Assembly (NCBI GenBank): GCA_012295275.1
Contig: CM022665.1
Coordinates: forward strand, 27,440,946-27,504,945
Direction: 5' to 3'
From: Chrysomallon squamiferum
Lineage: Eukaryota; Mollusca; Gastropoda; Neomphalida; Peltospiridae
DNA length: 64,000 nt
Each line of letters starts with the position of its first letter. Position 1 is the first letter of the stretch. Under the pieces are notes generated by a model, which worked only from the letters and a program-made list of their open reading frames with translations, searched no databases and was not told where the DNA came from. A program made the position numbers and the translations under genes. Shown here piece after piece: positions 13,170 to 27,200 of the stretch.

Positions 13170-13480
13170 ATCATTCCGTTTGTTGTGGTACTGCTGTAGA
13201 TCTTCAGTTATGATGTTTAAAATGGCCAAAATCTCATCTCTGAGATCACCAACAACTGGTTTTCAAGTATGTCAAACTTTTTACCCTGGCTGCTTCTTGG
13301 CCTTAGTTTTGATTCGACACCATAACTCCTTCACATTCTTGATGGTGCATTTAGGCCTCTCTGGAAATAGGGCTCCCATTTGCTGCCCCATAATCACCTT
13401 AAGTTTGATTTACTTTGAGTTACTCTTTCACCTTCAATGATCTCTTTATGACTTGTTATTAATTCAGCTAACTTCATTTT
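13170..13480 (-). pseudogene. Dead Myb/SANT-like DNA-binding gene copy
   Basis: On the minus strand, a frame from 13477 reads KMKLAELITSHKEIIEGE and then meets a stop. A frame displaced from it continues with MGQQMGALFPER, TIKNVKELWCRIKTKAKK, three stops, then DLRDEILAILNIITEDLQQ. The order helix, W.....ALFPER, VKELW..IKTKAKK matches the Myb/SANT-like domain of Harbinger-associated and related proteins (typical core: VKKKWxDLKSRAKKK). One frameshift and three in-frame stops mean it is not functional. It is probably a transposon-derived or retrocopied fragment; no introns were seen. Confidence 0.6.
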
Positions 13481-15956
13481 TTAATCAGAGGAATAATCTT
13501 CTGGGTGTTTTTTTTTCAGAAATTTTATACTATGGTGTAGCTGTATGCTATGGGGCTTTATAATACTGTGCATGTGTGTATTGAAAATGGCTTCTTTATT
13601 TCAAATATTTGAAACTGCACATTGTATATACCTATATGGTAAATATTTTAATGTTAATAATAATTACTGATATTTGTATTAATAAAATTATTATATTTTA
13701 AATATAGCAGACTCCCATTCAATTTCTGAAAAATATACTTGATGTGGTATAATCACATGTAAGTTGTAATATACACGAACAATATAAAGTACCATTCTGA
13801 TTTGTTGTAATGTACAAGTTACACATGGATAGCAAGTTGCACGTGTTCATCTTTTGATAATATACGATAAACGCAGGTGTTTAGCCACACGAGTACAAGT
13901 GTGATTTTGTCCACGTTTAAAACTTGCTCGCACCTAAGATAAACATGCAACGATCACCTTTCGTAAATTTGGCCTATAATGTTTATGTATCTTCAGCAGA
14001 GAGCATAGACTCAGGATTGTGTGCCCATGACAAAGACTACTTAACCATCAGTAAATACTGTGCAGAAAAATCAGAATAATAACATTAAAAAAAAATAATA
14101 ATCTTTGGTTTTTTTTATTTCCAGTAATGGATTAATTTGCTATATATTTATATAACATCTGAAAATTCACTGTGAACACAAATAACCCACTTAATTACAG
14201 TAATTATTTATTCCCTTTCTCCTTATAACTGATTGCCTATCAAGCCATACATTTCTCTTCGATATATGTATGTGTATGTGTTTGTATAAACACGCACATA
14301 AGTACATAACGTAAATATATTAAAATTAATTAAGTTTTCAGTATTATTTCACTATTATACAGTTTCAATTGCTAGAATAAAAACACATGAATACATCATC
14401 ACTCGATAGTAGTAAAAGATAGTAGCAAATGAAAACAAAAGTAAAATATTAAATTCTGCACACATTTATATGAAGAGGAATGTATATTTTTATTACAAAG
14501 GTGAAAATATATATGTAAAACAGATGATTTGCTATTTTCTGGATTTAAACCATTTAAACTTGGAAACATTTGGTTCCTGACAGCATTATTAATTTGGGTC
14601 CATGCAGACAAGGACATTTTATTTTAAATTTCTATAAATTTCTATAAATTTCTACAAAATAACACTTAAGTCCTGCGAAGTTCAATATATGTACTTTTGC
14701 TTAACTAGGTTGACCACTCGTACATTCTCGAAAGTTTACTAAAGTTGAAGGTTGTTACAGAAATTAGATACAAATAAAGTTCATGTGAATAATAACAAAA
14801 ATAATAAATGTGTTATCTTTTGTATAGTTTGACCTCACTGTCCTTTTATTTGACTTTATTTGTGAACTTTAATATTTTTATTATTAAAAAAATTAGATAA
14901 TACTAAGCAGAATATTTGGTTTAAAAAAATACAAAAGTAATTTATTCATTTTAACTTATTGTTTTAAAAATTAAGTTACAGAAATTTGTTAAACAGACAT
15001 TTACTGGTTGGTGTTCTGTATATAGAAAGTGTCATTCCATGTTTTAGATTTTACAATTTATGAGTTTGATTATAGATGTTTGGTATTTTTAGGACAAATA
15101 CTTGTTAATTAAATGAATATTATATGTTAATTTGTTTCTTAAGTATGTGGCATTAAAATAAAATACAGAAATTTTCTTTTTCTGTTTTTAATGGTCTATG
15201 ATATCTAGACATTGATACACACTGAATATTTTTGCTAAAGATTGCCTGTGTTTTTGTATTAAACTGACAACAATTTTTTCATCCTTAAATATCAAGAGAG
15301 TTATAACTCTATTAATTAAGTAAATAAGACTGGTTTATTTACTCCCACTAATTAACAGAGTTAGATCATTAGACATGATAAAAGTTGGTGTGGAAATTTG
15401 TTTGGTTGTTTATAATTTTGTATGTGTATAAATCTAATTTGATTGATCTTGCTTTGATTGAGATAGTTGAAATTGTGGCTGGTATGCATTTCACAATTTT
15501 TTTTAAAATGTTTATTTATACAATGACGTTTGTACTTTCTGTTAGTGCAACTGTAACTGACACAATGACTAAATCAGTTTATTTAATTTAATTTTTTATT
15601 TTTATTTTTATTTTTTTTATAACCTGTTATGGTGATTTCTTATCTGAGGTAAAAGATACTAAAGGTAACCAGTTCACACCTGTGTGGTCACAGATATTTA
15701 AATTTCACTTATTATGAGTATATTAAAAGATTTGATTTTTAAATATTACATTTATGATAAATGAAAATTTATTTATTTATTTATACAAATTAACATCTTG
15801 AAGCTGAATATATTTCATAAACTTTGTGAATGTCCTCAGGTTTATTATGGTATTATATTTTATAATTAAGAAAGTTTGGTATATTGTTCAAATACAGTTC
15901 ACGTCGAAATTTAAACAGTATTTAATGTTTTTATTTGTACCACTTTAGACTTGAGC

Positions 15957-15992
<36 letters not shown>

Positions 15993-17019
15993 TACGAGCT
16001 TTATCATACATTATTAGTTATCAGAGCAAATTCATAACAGTCAACTGGCAGACTAATAAATGATGATATAATGTAGTTGTTATCTAAAACTTTAAATAAA
16101 AATATGTAGCCTGTGTTTTCATTATAAACACAAAGAAGAAAAACAACAAAATCACATTATTTTGTAAGGTATTATTAATATTATCAACTGGCACAAAATG
16201 GAAGGCACAAAAAAAGTACTATTTTGGCAATGTTTATATTGGGTATTCGTAATACAAAAGTAATATTACATTAATATTAAAAATGGGATCATGAACAAAG
16301 AAATAGTTAATTGTCAAAGCCAGGAACTAACATACAGTGTGTATTGGTAAGGCAACAGGAACATACTAATAATGTGCAAAATAATTTTTACTTACGGCTG
16401 AAAAAACAAAGCAAAAAATAAAGAAACCAAAAATGTAAAGCTAAACATATTTCATATAGTTCAAAGTAATTGCAACTGTTCTTTGTTAATAATAAACTAT
16501 ATTTTTATCTGAACATAAAATTTTAAAAAGTAATAATAATAACACACTGAGAATTTTAAATTCTCACTTCTTTTGTTTTTATTTCTATGTACAAAATGGC
16601 ATTATGATAAATATTATCACAAGATAAAGAGTTTAATAGTAGTAAAAATTGCATGAACAAATAAACAATAAGTTTGAAATATGTTTTGGCTGTTCACAAG
16701 TACATGCAATACAAAATGTATAGGCCATTCACACAAGATACACATTTTTTTTTTACATTTAACATGCATACAAATAGTTAAATAGATATAAATCTGGTCA
16801 AAAACATCATTTGTTTTAAAATATGCCTTTTATGTATACAGAAACTAATTTCATAATAAAATAGTTTTATAGCAGTTTTGAAATGTTTTAATAAAAATAA
16901 TCGTTTTACAAAGTAAGAATAATTAAGAAATATAATGATGATGATAATAATTATAATTATGATGATAATAATTATAATTCTGATAATAATCCCTCCCTTT
17001 ACAAGGCCTCATAAAAACA

Positions 17020-17400
17020 TGAAAACCAACTGTTCAGTAAATTTTATAGCAGATGTCTTCACTCCCCATCAAAAACCTCTTCACAAAAAAAATCTTTGAA
17101 AACCAGTGGTTCACTAAATTTTACAACACATGTGACAATACATGTGGAAGACTAAACTAAACTAGCAGTTCACACAACAGAAACAAATGAATACAAAACA
17201 ATATCTATAATAAATATTAATTAATTATGAAATTTTATAGAAAAAACTAATAAAATGTATACTAAACATTAATTATTAAACTTTATACATCTGTAATACA
17301 ATCTATAATAAATATATCATTACAAAATTTTATACAATTGTAACAAAAATCTAAAATAAATATTAATTAATTATGAAAATGTATGCAAAAATAAAACCAC
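17020..17400. repeat. Degenerate A/T-rich tandem repeats
   Basis: Two related blocks of about 75 bases (around 17030 and 17102) share AAAACCA, then GT(T/G)CA(G/C)TAAATTTTA. They are followed by several copies of a roughly 60-base unit containing ATTAATTAATTATGAAA and ACAATCTA(T/A)AATAAATAT. Copies are diverged. No coding content. Confidence 0.5.
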
Positions 17401-18120
17401 TGATACATTCTATGATAATTATTATTCAATTTTAAGGAAGAAAACTTTAAAATTCTGCAACAAAATATATATACCAGTGTCCAAGATAAAAGGGGAAAAT
17501 ATCTTTGTTTAATAGTAAACATTTTTTTTCATTTTTTGCCTATTTATATGGCATTACATCATTAAGAGAAAACCTGTTCCTCTGACAGTTAGTTACTCTT
17601 TTTTCCCAGTTAGGAACAAGTGATTTTTTTTTATATACATAAAGCCAATCAAAGGCCAAAAAGAACATAAAGAGCCTTAGATAAACCAGCCATGAAAATT
17701 GGCTATAACAGGATCACTAACTAATCACAACTGAGGCAAGTACTCTGAAACATAGCTTAGTCAGCTTTTCACTGACTAACACAAGTACTGCCAATATCTA
17801 TTATATATCTCTGTTAGTTGAGTATTGTTTCAGATATGAAAATACTTGATGGCCCCTTATCTTTTCTGTCTGTATATTACAACTACATACGATTTGTGTC
17901 CATTGTGTCAAATTATTAGTTATTATTAATAATAACACTAAACTATTTCCTATGTTCAGTTTCTTCCTTTTTCTTCATATGTTATTTGTTTTCTTTTTCT
18001 TTTGTTTTGTTTCATAAGACATTCATACACCAAAGTCCATCAGTGGTACTTTAGTCACTAACTTTCTTTCGTTTATATATATAGAAATATAGAAATATAA
18101 ATATAAATATCTATATATAA

Positions 18121-18152
<32 letters not shown>

Positions 18153-18516
18153 AAGCACACACACATGCACACACATCTAAAAATGCATATAAATGATTAA
18201 TGCTGATAGGAAAAGATTTTTTTACTATTTTGACTTAAGTATCGTGAAGTATGTTACATTAATCAAAATACTGCTATAAAATAAAATTATTTTCTATTCA
18301 TTATATTGGGAAATACTGTAAATAAATAACATTTACATAATTATTAAGACATTTAATTGCCCACCAGAAAAAAAATGAATCTATGAAAATTCATGTATCT
18401 GTTGAAACAAGTGAATTGTTGTCTGTAAAGTAATATATAAAAAAAGACAATGCAGTGTGATACTTTGTAACAAGTCAGTTGTCACTAAATGTAAAATAAA
18501 AATTCCATGTAACAGG

Positions 18517-21500
18517 TCAAGGTGCATCAATGTAAACTCTCTTTTTTGTTGGTAACTTTGATTTTTGAGATTCGTGTGACTGACTGGGCACAAAAGAACT
18601 GTTTGGGTGAGCCATTCGGGCCACATCTATTCTGTCATTCATATAATCCTGAAAATAATTAAAAATAAAACATATTCCTGGATAATCACAAAATATTTTC
18701 ATAACAAATACTTTTACCCGAGTGAAACCAGATTAGTTTATTATAATATAAAGATGAGACATATTTATTGTATTGTGTATTTCACTGTTGTTCTGCATTG
18801 TATTGTGTTATGTTAATCTGTATTATGTTGAATCCTGTTGTGTTGTATTGCAGTTGCTGTATTCTGTTTTGTACTGCTTTTCAAGCCTTTTTTTTTTTTT
18901 TTTTTTGAAAATATATGTATCACTTATGCAGAATCATAAACCATTTATACAGGTAAACCCATCCATAAACATTCAAAGATATTTTTTCAACAATGTCAAA
19001 ATTCAGAATTATATATCTAAATATGCACAATAATAATAAAAAATATGTTTCTCACCTTTATTTTAGAAAGTTTTTGTTCTAATGTAATTTTATCTCCAGG
19101 TGGGTCCAATTCTTTCCTGCACTTTTCATATATGTTGTCTATTGCCATAAAGATTATTCCTATTTCAGTCCTCTGCAACAGAAATGAGTTAAACAAGGAT
19201 TACTGATAATTATTCAAGTGTTAATATAAAATATATTTACTAACATTCTAGTAATAATCTCTTTATTTATTATCTGATGTATAATAACATCATCTTTTTA
19301 TAGGTATCAGTGTGACATTAACAGCAATATATATTCAACATTTGTTAAGAACCAGCTTTTTTTAATTCAACATGTTTTACCTATTATTGTACTAAGTTAC
19401 TTCTGGTTTTTAACTGAAATCTTTTATAACTAAATAGTGTATTCATTATTTATGTTTTGCATCCATGCACAGTTCACATTCTGACATACATATGCCCATT
19501 ACCAAAAAATCTGAATTTGGAAAATAAAAGATTTTGTTTAACTGATGTATTTTAATATTAACAGATAATTGGTATTTTTCGTACAGTTTTTGATAATGAT
19601 GACAGAAGGAAAGAAATCTGTCATTTGACATATAATTAGTGCAATATACATTTCACTCACCCTTGATCTCAGTTCACCTTTACTGCGATTAAAAGACTGT
19701 TCCCTTTCCTCATTAATTTCCACCTTACTCTCATGTATATCTTGTAACTGTGACAGCTCACTGTTTTTAAACATCTTCTGTTTGCTGTGCTCTTTATTCA
19801 GCTCAGTTAGTTCAGACTTCAACTCTTCCAGCTACAGAAAATAAAAATAATAATCGATTTTTAAAATAAATGATTAAATTTGATTTTGTTATATATGCTG
19901 CATCACTAAAGTGTTTGTATGGTGATGCAAATAGATACATACATTTTGCACATACACCCAAAAATGATTGTTTTATTTATTTTCACTATAAACGTTTGTT
20001 AATAATGAAGTGCATGTATTTATAAATATGTAAAAAGTAGCATTCTTTCAAATTGGTGAATTCATTTTGTGCATATATTTTATTTGTCATATTTGTTAAA
20101 TAGCCAATTATTATGTAGAAAATATTGGTAAATGAAAAGTCACATGTATACAATAAAATTAAACTGGTAAATAAATACTTTAAAAAAAATATATTTTTAA
20201 TTTAAATAGAACTGTAAAGAAAGAATTATAAATTGTTTAGAAACCTCATATAGTTTTCAGCTCACCTGATCCTCAATGCGTTCTAAATGTCCCACAAGAT
20301 CAAGATTTGAATCATTCAGTGTTCTGTGTCTCATCATCAGACCTTTCACTTTGTCCTCTGAAGGTGGCAGATAATCTGTAAGTTACAGACATTCAGTTAC
20401 TGTTATGCATGGCTTGGAACACTAATACAAATATTTTCATTTTCAAATTAATGGTTGAAGAAAATCTGTTACTGGCATAAGAGCTCTGTAACTTACCTTC
20501 AGGCATAGCATCAATGACTTGCATAAGAAAATCTTCATATTTCTTGTACTTTGCAAGTTTATTTTCCAAATATGCATGTCTGTAGAGGAAGTAACAATGA
20601 ATTAGAAGTTATTAATTATTCATTAATGACGTTTTTAATTTCAAATATATTTTAGCCTTTAAAATAATTAATATTTTCATTTTTGTTTAACAGTATTTAC
20701 ATTTCAGTAATTCTATTTGTTAATTAATTCTGCATTAAGAGTTAAATGAGAAAATAATACAAAATTATTCTGTTTGTTAATCATCTTTTAAAATATTAGA
20801 TCATTATAAATAGTATGTTTTTTAATGCAGTTTCTGACAATATTTAATTATGTAACCTTTCTCTGAGTTCCTCCAGCTGGCCAAGTAAAATTTCGAAATC
20901 TGAAGTTTTCTGAATTCGTAGTTTAACTTCTTGTTGATATTTCTGAATAGCTCGACGTCTCTTTGCCTCATTTTCCTGGATAAACTTTTCAAATTTCTCA
21001 ACTCTATCTTTCATCTGGAACAATAACAATAACAATAACAATAACAATAAATAATGATGATGATGATGATAATATTTAAGGAATAATAATAGTTATAACA
21101 TAATAATAAATTAAGACTTTAAATAATATTAGAATCAGTAAGTAAATTAATATATATTGAACAAATAAACAAATGAGAACATATTAAAAAATAAATTAAT
21201 AACTAAGAATGTAAATAAATAAAAAAATTAATTTTTAAAAATTAACATTTGATCTTTAACCCAACCATATAGATAACTGATGATTAATTGAAAGTATAAT
21301 TCAGTTTTAATTAAGCTTTTATGCATCTGTGATAAATATGCAACAGAACTATAGAAACAAATAGACAGACAGACACAGAGAAAGAGAGAGAGAGAGATTT
21401 AAATATTTACCCTCTGTTGTTTTTTCTGCACTTCAACCTGACGTTTGGCACAGGCATCCATCCGTTCACGGAATTCTTGCCGTTTCTTCTCCAGGTCTGC

Positions 21501-22607
21501 ATGAACTTGTTGTACCTCAACATCTTTTTTAAGTAGAAGAGTTTTCTGTAGAGTGTTTATTCCTGTCTCTACTAATTTAGCACCTGATTCTTTGACGACA
21601 GGGAATGCTGTGACATCCTCTTCATCCTCTCTGAATGAATGAATGGATAACTGAATTAATCCAAATATATAATGAATCACAGACCCCCTATATAAAATAT
21701 ATATATGATAAAAAAAACAACAATAAAAAAAAAAACCCCCTTTCTTAATAGATGTAAAAAGTGGTAATAAATATGATTATTTATATGAGTAAAATTTAAT
21801 GTTGAAGTTAAAAATTCAACTACAACTATGTGGACCAAATAATAATAGTTATGATTATGAAAAATATATCATTTGTAGTATTTAATATATCTTGCAAGTT
21901 TCACATAACAAATTTATATTTTGGAGTCATTTTGGTTATTTGTCTGTCTGCCTGCCTGTCTATCTTTACCTATCTATCACTTTCTATTTATTTATTTATT
22001 TATTTTCTCTCCCAGAATATTTCTTTCTTGAAATAAATATAACTTGAATAATCAATATAAGCTGAGATGAAATACGGGAAAACCCTTACAACTTGACAAT
22101 AAAAACATTTAGAGCAGAAGGGCGGCTTTCACTAAGATGGTTATTACAGATTATAACAACGAACAGCTCAAGGATATACATAATCCGTAATCCGCAAGAT
22201 CATTTGACAAATCACTTCCAGAACTCTTAAGAGCTTATTTCACACACTCGAGTGCGTTAATTGAAATTTCCTCCCGGTATGCCACCATGGCGCTTAAAGC
22301 CTAAGCGGTAAAACACTAGAGGAATCGAGCGATAAAATATGATATTAAACACCATGCATATATCATTAAAAAAATGTTACAAAACACTACAATGTAATAA
22401 ATTATGAATGTATCTGCTGAGCATGCGAGAGTAAATTGTTTGTATTACATGTACTCGCGGGAGACGTGAAAACAATGCTACACAAATTGGATACAATGAA
22501 ATAACATTAATATTTGATTTGTTCTCTCACCGATCATGCAGCTGTGTCACGAACACATTTCTCTTCTGGTTATCTAGGTCTAATTTGTAAGATCTTGTAG
22601 CTGCCAT
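18517..22607 (-). CDS. CFAP73: CCDC42/CFAP73-family ciliary coiled-coil protein (DUF4200)
   Basis: Predicted axonemal or sperm-tail coiled-coil protein; the family includes CFAP73/MIA2 of the modified inner-arm dynein (MIA) complex, and CCDC42. Exons from the right: 22531-22607, 21411-21630, 20857-21014, 20497-20579, 20266-20375, 19661-19831, 19056-19172, 18517-18648; all phases fit, giving 355 residues (family about 310-320). Residues 1-45 are a short charged lead. From about 45 to 300 the protein is almost continuous coiled coil. The DUF4200-type hallmark is RVEKFEKFIQENEAKRRRAIQKY, here from about residue 102. A short basic Ser-rich tail ends in RVYIDAP. The first exon lies in a CpG-richer stretch (22430-22790). 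The sequence does not discriminate well between CCDC42, CFAP73 and CCDC38; the family is safer than the symbol. Confidence 0.8.
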
Positions 22608-23528
22608 TTCGAAATGTTACTTTAATACAGATTATTTAATACGGCTTCAAATTGTACTCCATTACCGCAGGACACTATTTTTTTCCATGTCGTCCACCAT
22701 TGTTAAACAAGTCTATGCAGACGAGCGCACCTTGGTGATAGTCATGTGACTCCCGTACGACCGTTTATTTCTTATTTTTCGGTTCACGTGACAAATCCGA
22801 ACTCTATGATTGCCGTCAAATTGACAATCAATAATCCATTTATTTTTTTTGTTTACTTGAAGCTGTTTCATGAATGTGTAATGAACAAACGACTAAACAT
22901 ATATTAGTGCCTGTTTTTTTTGGTATTATTATTATTTTTTTTTTAAATAAACGGAAAAAAAGAAAAGAAAAGAACCAAGAAAAAACAAACAAACAAAAAA
23001 AAAAAAAAAAAAAAAGAAGAAAAACAACACCAGTGACTGACAAAATAAATTAAAACGTATAAGTAAAACAGAATATTAAATTATAACACAAAAAGAAATG
23101 AGGAAGATCGAAAACACTGAAGTGTTTTCAGATTTCAAAAGGCTTTGTTTTCGAATATGAGACTGTAAACTATATATGTAAATGCTGAAACACACACACA
23201 CACGCACATGTACGCACACCCACACACCCACCCACACACACACATTAGCGTAGCTAGAGTGGGAACAGGGAAGCGACGTCTGTCCATAAACACATTCTTG
23301 ATATCTGGCCTGTTCAACAATAATTAACCCTCAAGTTCATTTATGCGATAAAAGTCGAATCTTATTATTTCTTATTTTATTTTAGTTCAGTTCAGTTCAG
23401 TTTATTATTATTATTAATTTAATTAATTTAATTTTTTATTTTTTATTTAGTATTATTATTGTTGTTATTATTATTATTATATATATATATATATGTATGT
23501 ATATATAAATGCCTAGACTCATATATTC

Positions 23529-23581
<53 letters not shown>

Positions 23582-23961
23582 ATATTAACCACAATATTTA
23601 TTACTTCCTTTCTGATTTAAAAGAAAACAACTACAAAAAAAACCAACAACAAACAAACAAAATGAATTAGAAAACGGTATCTACTAATATTTCTTCGCAA
23701 AGCATGAAAACCCATACCACTAATTTTGCTAACAGCATTAATAGAAAACAAAGTCATAGCATTTTCATGACCTGTTAACTGTAGTGAAACTGGGGAGTCA
23801 ATTGAAAAAACAACAACAAATAATTAAAATTAAAATAGGTTGAGCTGTCTGACCTAGTTTAGTCATGTGATTGATCACCTTATTTCAGGGTACTCACGAG
23901 ATAACTTATTTTAATATCAAAAGAACTCTGCAGCAGCTGTAAATTTATCTGAGCTAAAAAG
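22608..23961. other. Intergenic: divergent upstream regions
   Basis: Upstream of both the CFAP73-like gene (-) and the first countin-like gene (+). It contains poly-A/T runs near 22980-23020, a CA-rich stretch at 23190-23245, ATT and AT repeats at 23400-23500 and a pure (GA)n at 23531-23578. No gene seen. Promoter elements cannot be named with confidence. Confidence 0.5.
23531..23578. repeat. (GA)n microsatellite
   Basis: A 48-base pure GA tract upstream of countin-like copy A. Confidence 0.95.
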
Positions 23962-24257
23962 ATGAAGGTAAATATCTTGATTCATAAAACTGCATTTAAA
24001 ATAATAGTATTGTTTAAATGTTCATTTAATTTAATTTACTTTTGTTAGTTTAATTAACAAGTAATAATATTTGAATACTTTGGCAAATTTTATAACACTA
24101 ATTTTTTATACAATATATGTATAACATGAAAAGTGAATAACATATCCCTAGGTTTTGAATTGAAATCCTCCAAAATAAAAAAAAGGTCGCCAAAGCAAAA
24201 AAAAAAAAAAAAAAAAAGCTATATGAAGCAAATAACAGAATAATAAATAAATCAATA

Positions 24258-24288
<31 letters not shown>

Positions 24289-27200
24289 CAAACATTAAAT
24301 AATAAATTAAGTAAATGAATGAAGAAAAATCAAGAAAACCGCCAAAACAAACAGGTATCGAACCATTTATCTAACTTCCAGAAATCTAGGAAATCCATAA
24401 AACTGGCTACTTTTTCGTTTACTAAGTGCACTTTGTTTTAGTTTCTCTGGCACCAGTTCAAGTGAGAGTTGCTGTGTACAGGTGATCCTATCACAATAAG
24501 TTAATATTTGTTTACTCTTATTTTCATTTATTATTGTGTCCAAAAGACTAGCAGAAACGCAGCTTGATAGTTAAAAGCGTTTCATAAACAGATATTTTAA
24601 GTTTTAAAAAAGTGAATTAATGAAGATCAAACAGACGTTAGAAGTGTATTAATCTGAATCTGCTAATCACAGTTTCAATCTTTATTATTCATTGTTTATG
24701 TCATATTTTAAGTAAAGATTTAGTCTGTCTCCAGATATCCGGACCACTTCCGGTCCTAAGCTTGCCGGATAAACGGTTCAGTACCTAAACCATAAAGAAT
24801 AACATTTCAGTAAGATTCTAATGTATACCAGTTTGATATTGATAAATGAAAGGGATATGATCGTGCATTCATTGAAAATATAAAATAAGCACACATCTAA
24901 TTGGGGGAACTAAAAAATGTAATTTTAAAAATATCAGTAGAAGGCGTATCTATGAATAATTCTAGATACGTATGTAAATAGATGTTAGAGTGAAAAATAA
25001 CCAGTAAACCCCATTTAGATAACATTGTTCCATTAACCTAGTTGTAACACATATCATTTTTGTTACTCAGCACTTTTTAAATATTTTATCAAAATCAGAG
25101 CTGGCAAAGTGGTCGAAATCGATCCCTGCGGGTCACTAACTTTCTATCATAGGGGTCAAACGAAGGTCAGTAAACTCCGGGATCTATTAAAGTATTATTT
25201 TATCGGTATAAGAATTTTGTGATTAATAAATAGTGAAATTTAATGCTGATAATATTTAGTTATTTATTTTACATGCTTGGTGGTCGATAAGAGATCAAGG
25301 ATTGCATAAGCAGTTTGATGGTTTAAAATAAACAAACATACAACAATAAAACACACACACACATACACACACAGACACAAACAGCCACCTCCCCAAAAAC
25401 CAACCCCTCCCCCCAAAAAACCCCCAAAACCAACAAAACAAATAAAATAAAATAATATTAAAATAAGAATAAAAACTCTAATGTAAAAACCAATAATATG
25501 ACGTAATTTACTTAAAAACCAAAAATTTAGATGTGTAAACGATTAATACATTCTTGTGTTTATTATTATTATTATTGTTATTGTTGTTGTTGTTGTTGTT
25601 GTTCTGTTTCAAAAGCTGATTGTTGTGGCTGTGGTAGCTAGTTTGTTCGTTGTCCAGAATTTGGCCGGAGAGGTGGTCATGAGGAGAAAGAATGGAGAGT
25701 TTTCTACCAAATACATCACCAGTGTAATTCGTAGGTCGTCAATAAATGACTACAGATTTGACATGTGTCCTCTTTGTATAAACTTCGCTGATGAGAGCAT
25801 TCAGATGTTGGAAGAATTAGCTTTAGGTAAATTCCTCTGATAATATATTATCAAATAACAAAGAGTAAAAAAAAAAAAAAAAATTAAAAAAAATGTACGA
25901 ATAAACATTTTTTTTTTTTTTTTTTTTTAGTTATTATTCCAGGTTATTATTTTATAGCTGTTATTACTCGTAACAAAATATGACAGTAAGGTAATAAAAG
26001 ATTTAAGCACTGCTGTTTTGTCGCTTCACAACTGAAGTCATGTCATCACGTACTCAGCCGCTTGGTTGATGTAGAAAATACGTTAGAGCAAAGCTCTTTA
26101 AGCCTTTAAGCAGCTTATATGATATTTAAAGCGTTTCGATTTCGAGTTGTATCATTATTTTTGTTATATTATATTATATTATTTTATATTGTTATTTATT
26201 TTTTTTTAATAAAATTATATTTATTTAATTTTTTTTATTTTTTTAAATAAAATTATATTTATTTAATTTTTTTATTTTATACTACATTATACACACTATT
26301 ATAGCCAATATGTAAACTGCATTTACGAATCTCTTCTTTGTTTTCATTTCTTTTCTTTTTACCTCCTTTTTCTTTAATTTATAAAGTTATTTTTTATTTT
26401 TATAAGATGTCACTGTAATCGATACGTGTCAAGCTCTGTGCAATGCTCTGGCCACAAAAACGGGAAGTCAGATTCTAGGAATGGTATGTCAAATCTTATG
26501 TGACACAGAAGGTATCAAAGAGTTCATCAAGGCTTTAAGAACGTGAGTATTTGATTTTTATGCGGATATGGATTATTTAATTTTCTTCAGCAGACACTGA
26601 TTAATTTTTAAAACTATTTTTTAAAGATCTATTCTTATTTACAGTTTCTTAATGTTGTTTATTTGTCTTAATAATGTGACATTTCTTCATATTGAAACTA
26701 ACGTCAGAAAACAATGGTGACTGCTAGATCAGTTCCCCTGTTTAGTTTTTTTATTTAAGAACTTCATATTTATCTTCCTTTTTTTTTCTCTCTCTCTCTT
26801 TCTCGCTCTCTGTTCTAGAGTGGATCTGGACGATATTTATTTCTGTGAGTTGATTCGAGCATGTCCCATCTTCGACCAGGGAGATGCCAGCATTACTGAT
26901 CTCAGCATCTCACCTGTGTCTGGACCCCAAGGTAGGTTGTCATTCAAGGATCTGGGTCAATGGGGGAACAGATGAACACCGCATACAACTCTCCTCTTTT
27001 TGTCAGTCTGTTTATTGCTGTTATTTTTAACTGTGTAATGAAATTCGTTTCACACTGAAGATAACATACGATATAATGATAGCCAACTTTGCTTTCTTTC
27101 TTATTTTTTTTTTTTTGAAAGATATATTCTTGTAAAAAGAAAGTTAAAGAAAGTTTATTAATATTTGGATATTTGTGTTGTAGGTAAAAGGGACGATAGA

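Larger units (their letters stand above)
9472..18516. other. Long stretch without recognisable gene
   Basis: About 9 kb of AT-rich DNA between the SAV1 stop and the stop of the CFAP73-like gene, which are convergent. It must hold both 3' UTRs; SAV1 has a polyadenylation signal at 9613. Both strands give only short, low-complexity reading frames. Recognised contents are a mariner-type MITE (11821-12056), a degenerate Myb/SANT-like pseudogene (13170-13480), a (GA)n at 15961-15988, degenerate A/T tandem repeats at 17020-17400 and a (GT)n at 18126-18152. A noncoding RNA cannot be excluded. Confidence 0.6.

Noticed and set aside
22608-22760. X-box search upstream of the CFAP73-like gene
   Set aside because: CCACCATTGTTAAAC near 22690 only partly fits the RFX consensus; the match is too weak to list.
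25097-25210. CAGAGCTGGCAAAGTGG-like stretch resembling a hAT end in copy A intron 1
   Set aside because: No matching right end and no 8-bp duplication were found, so it was not listed as an element.
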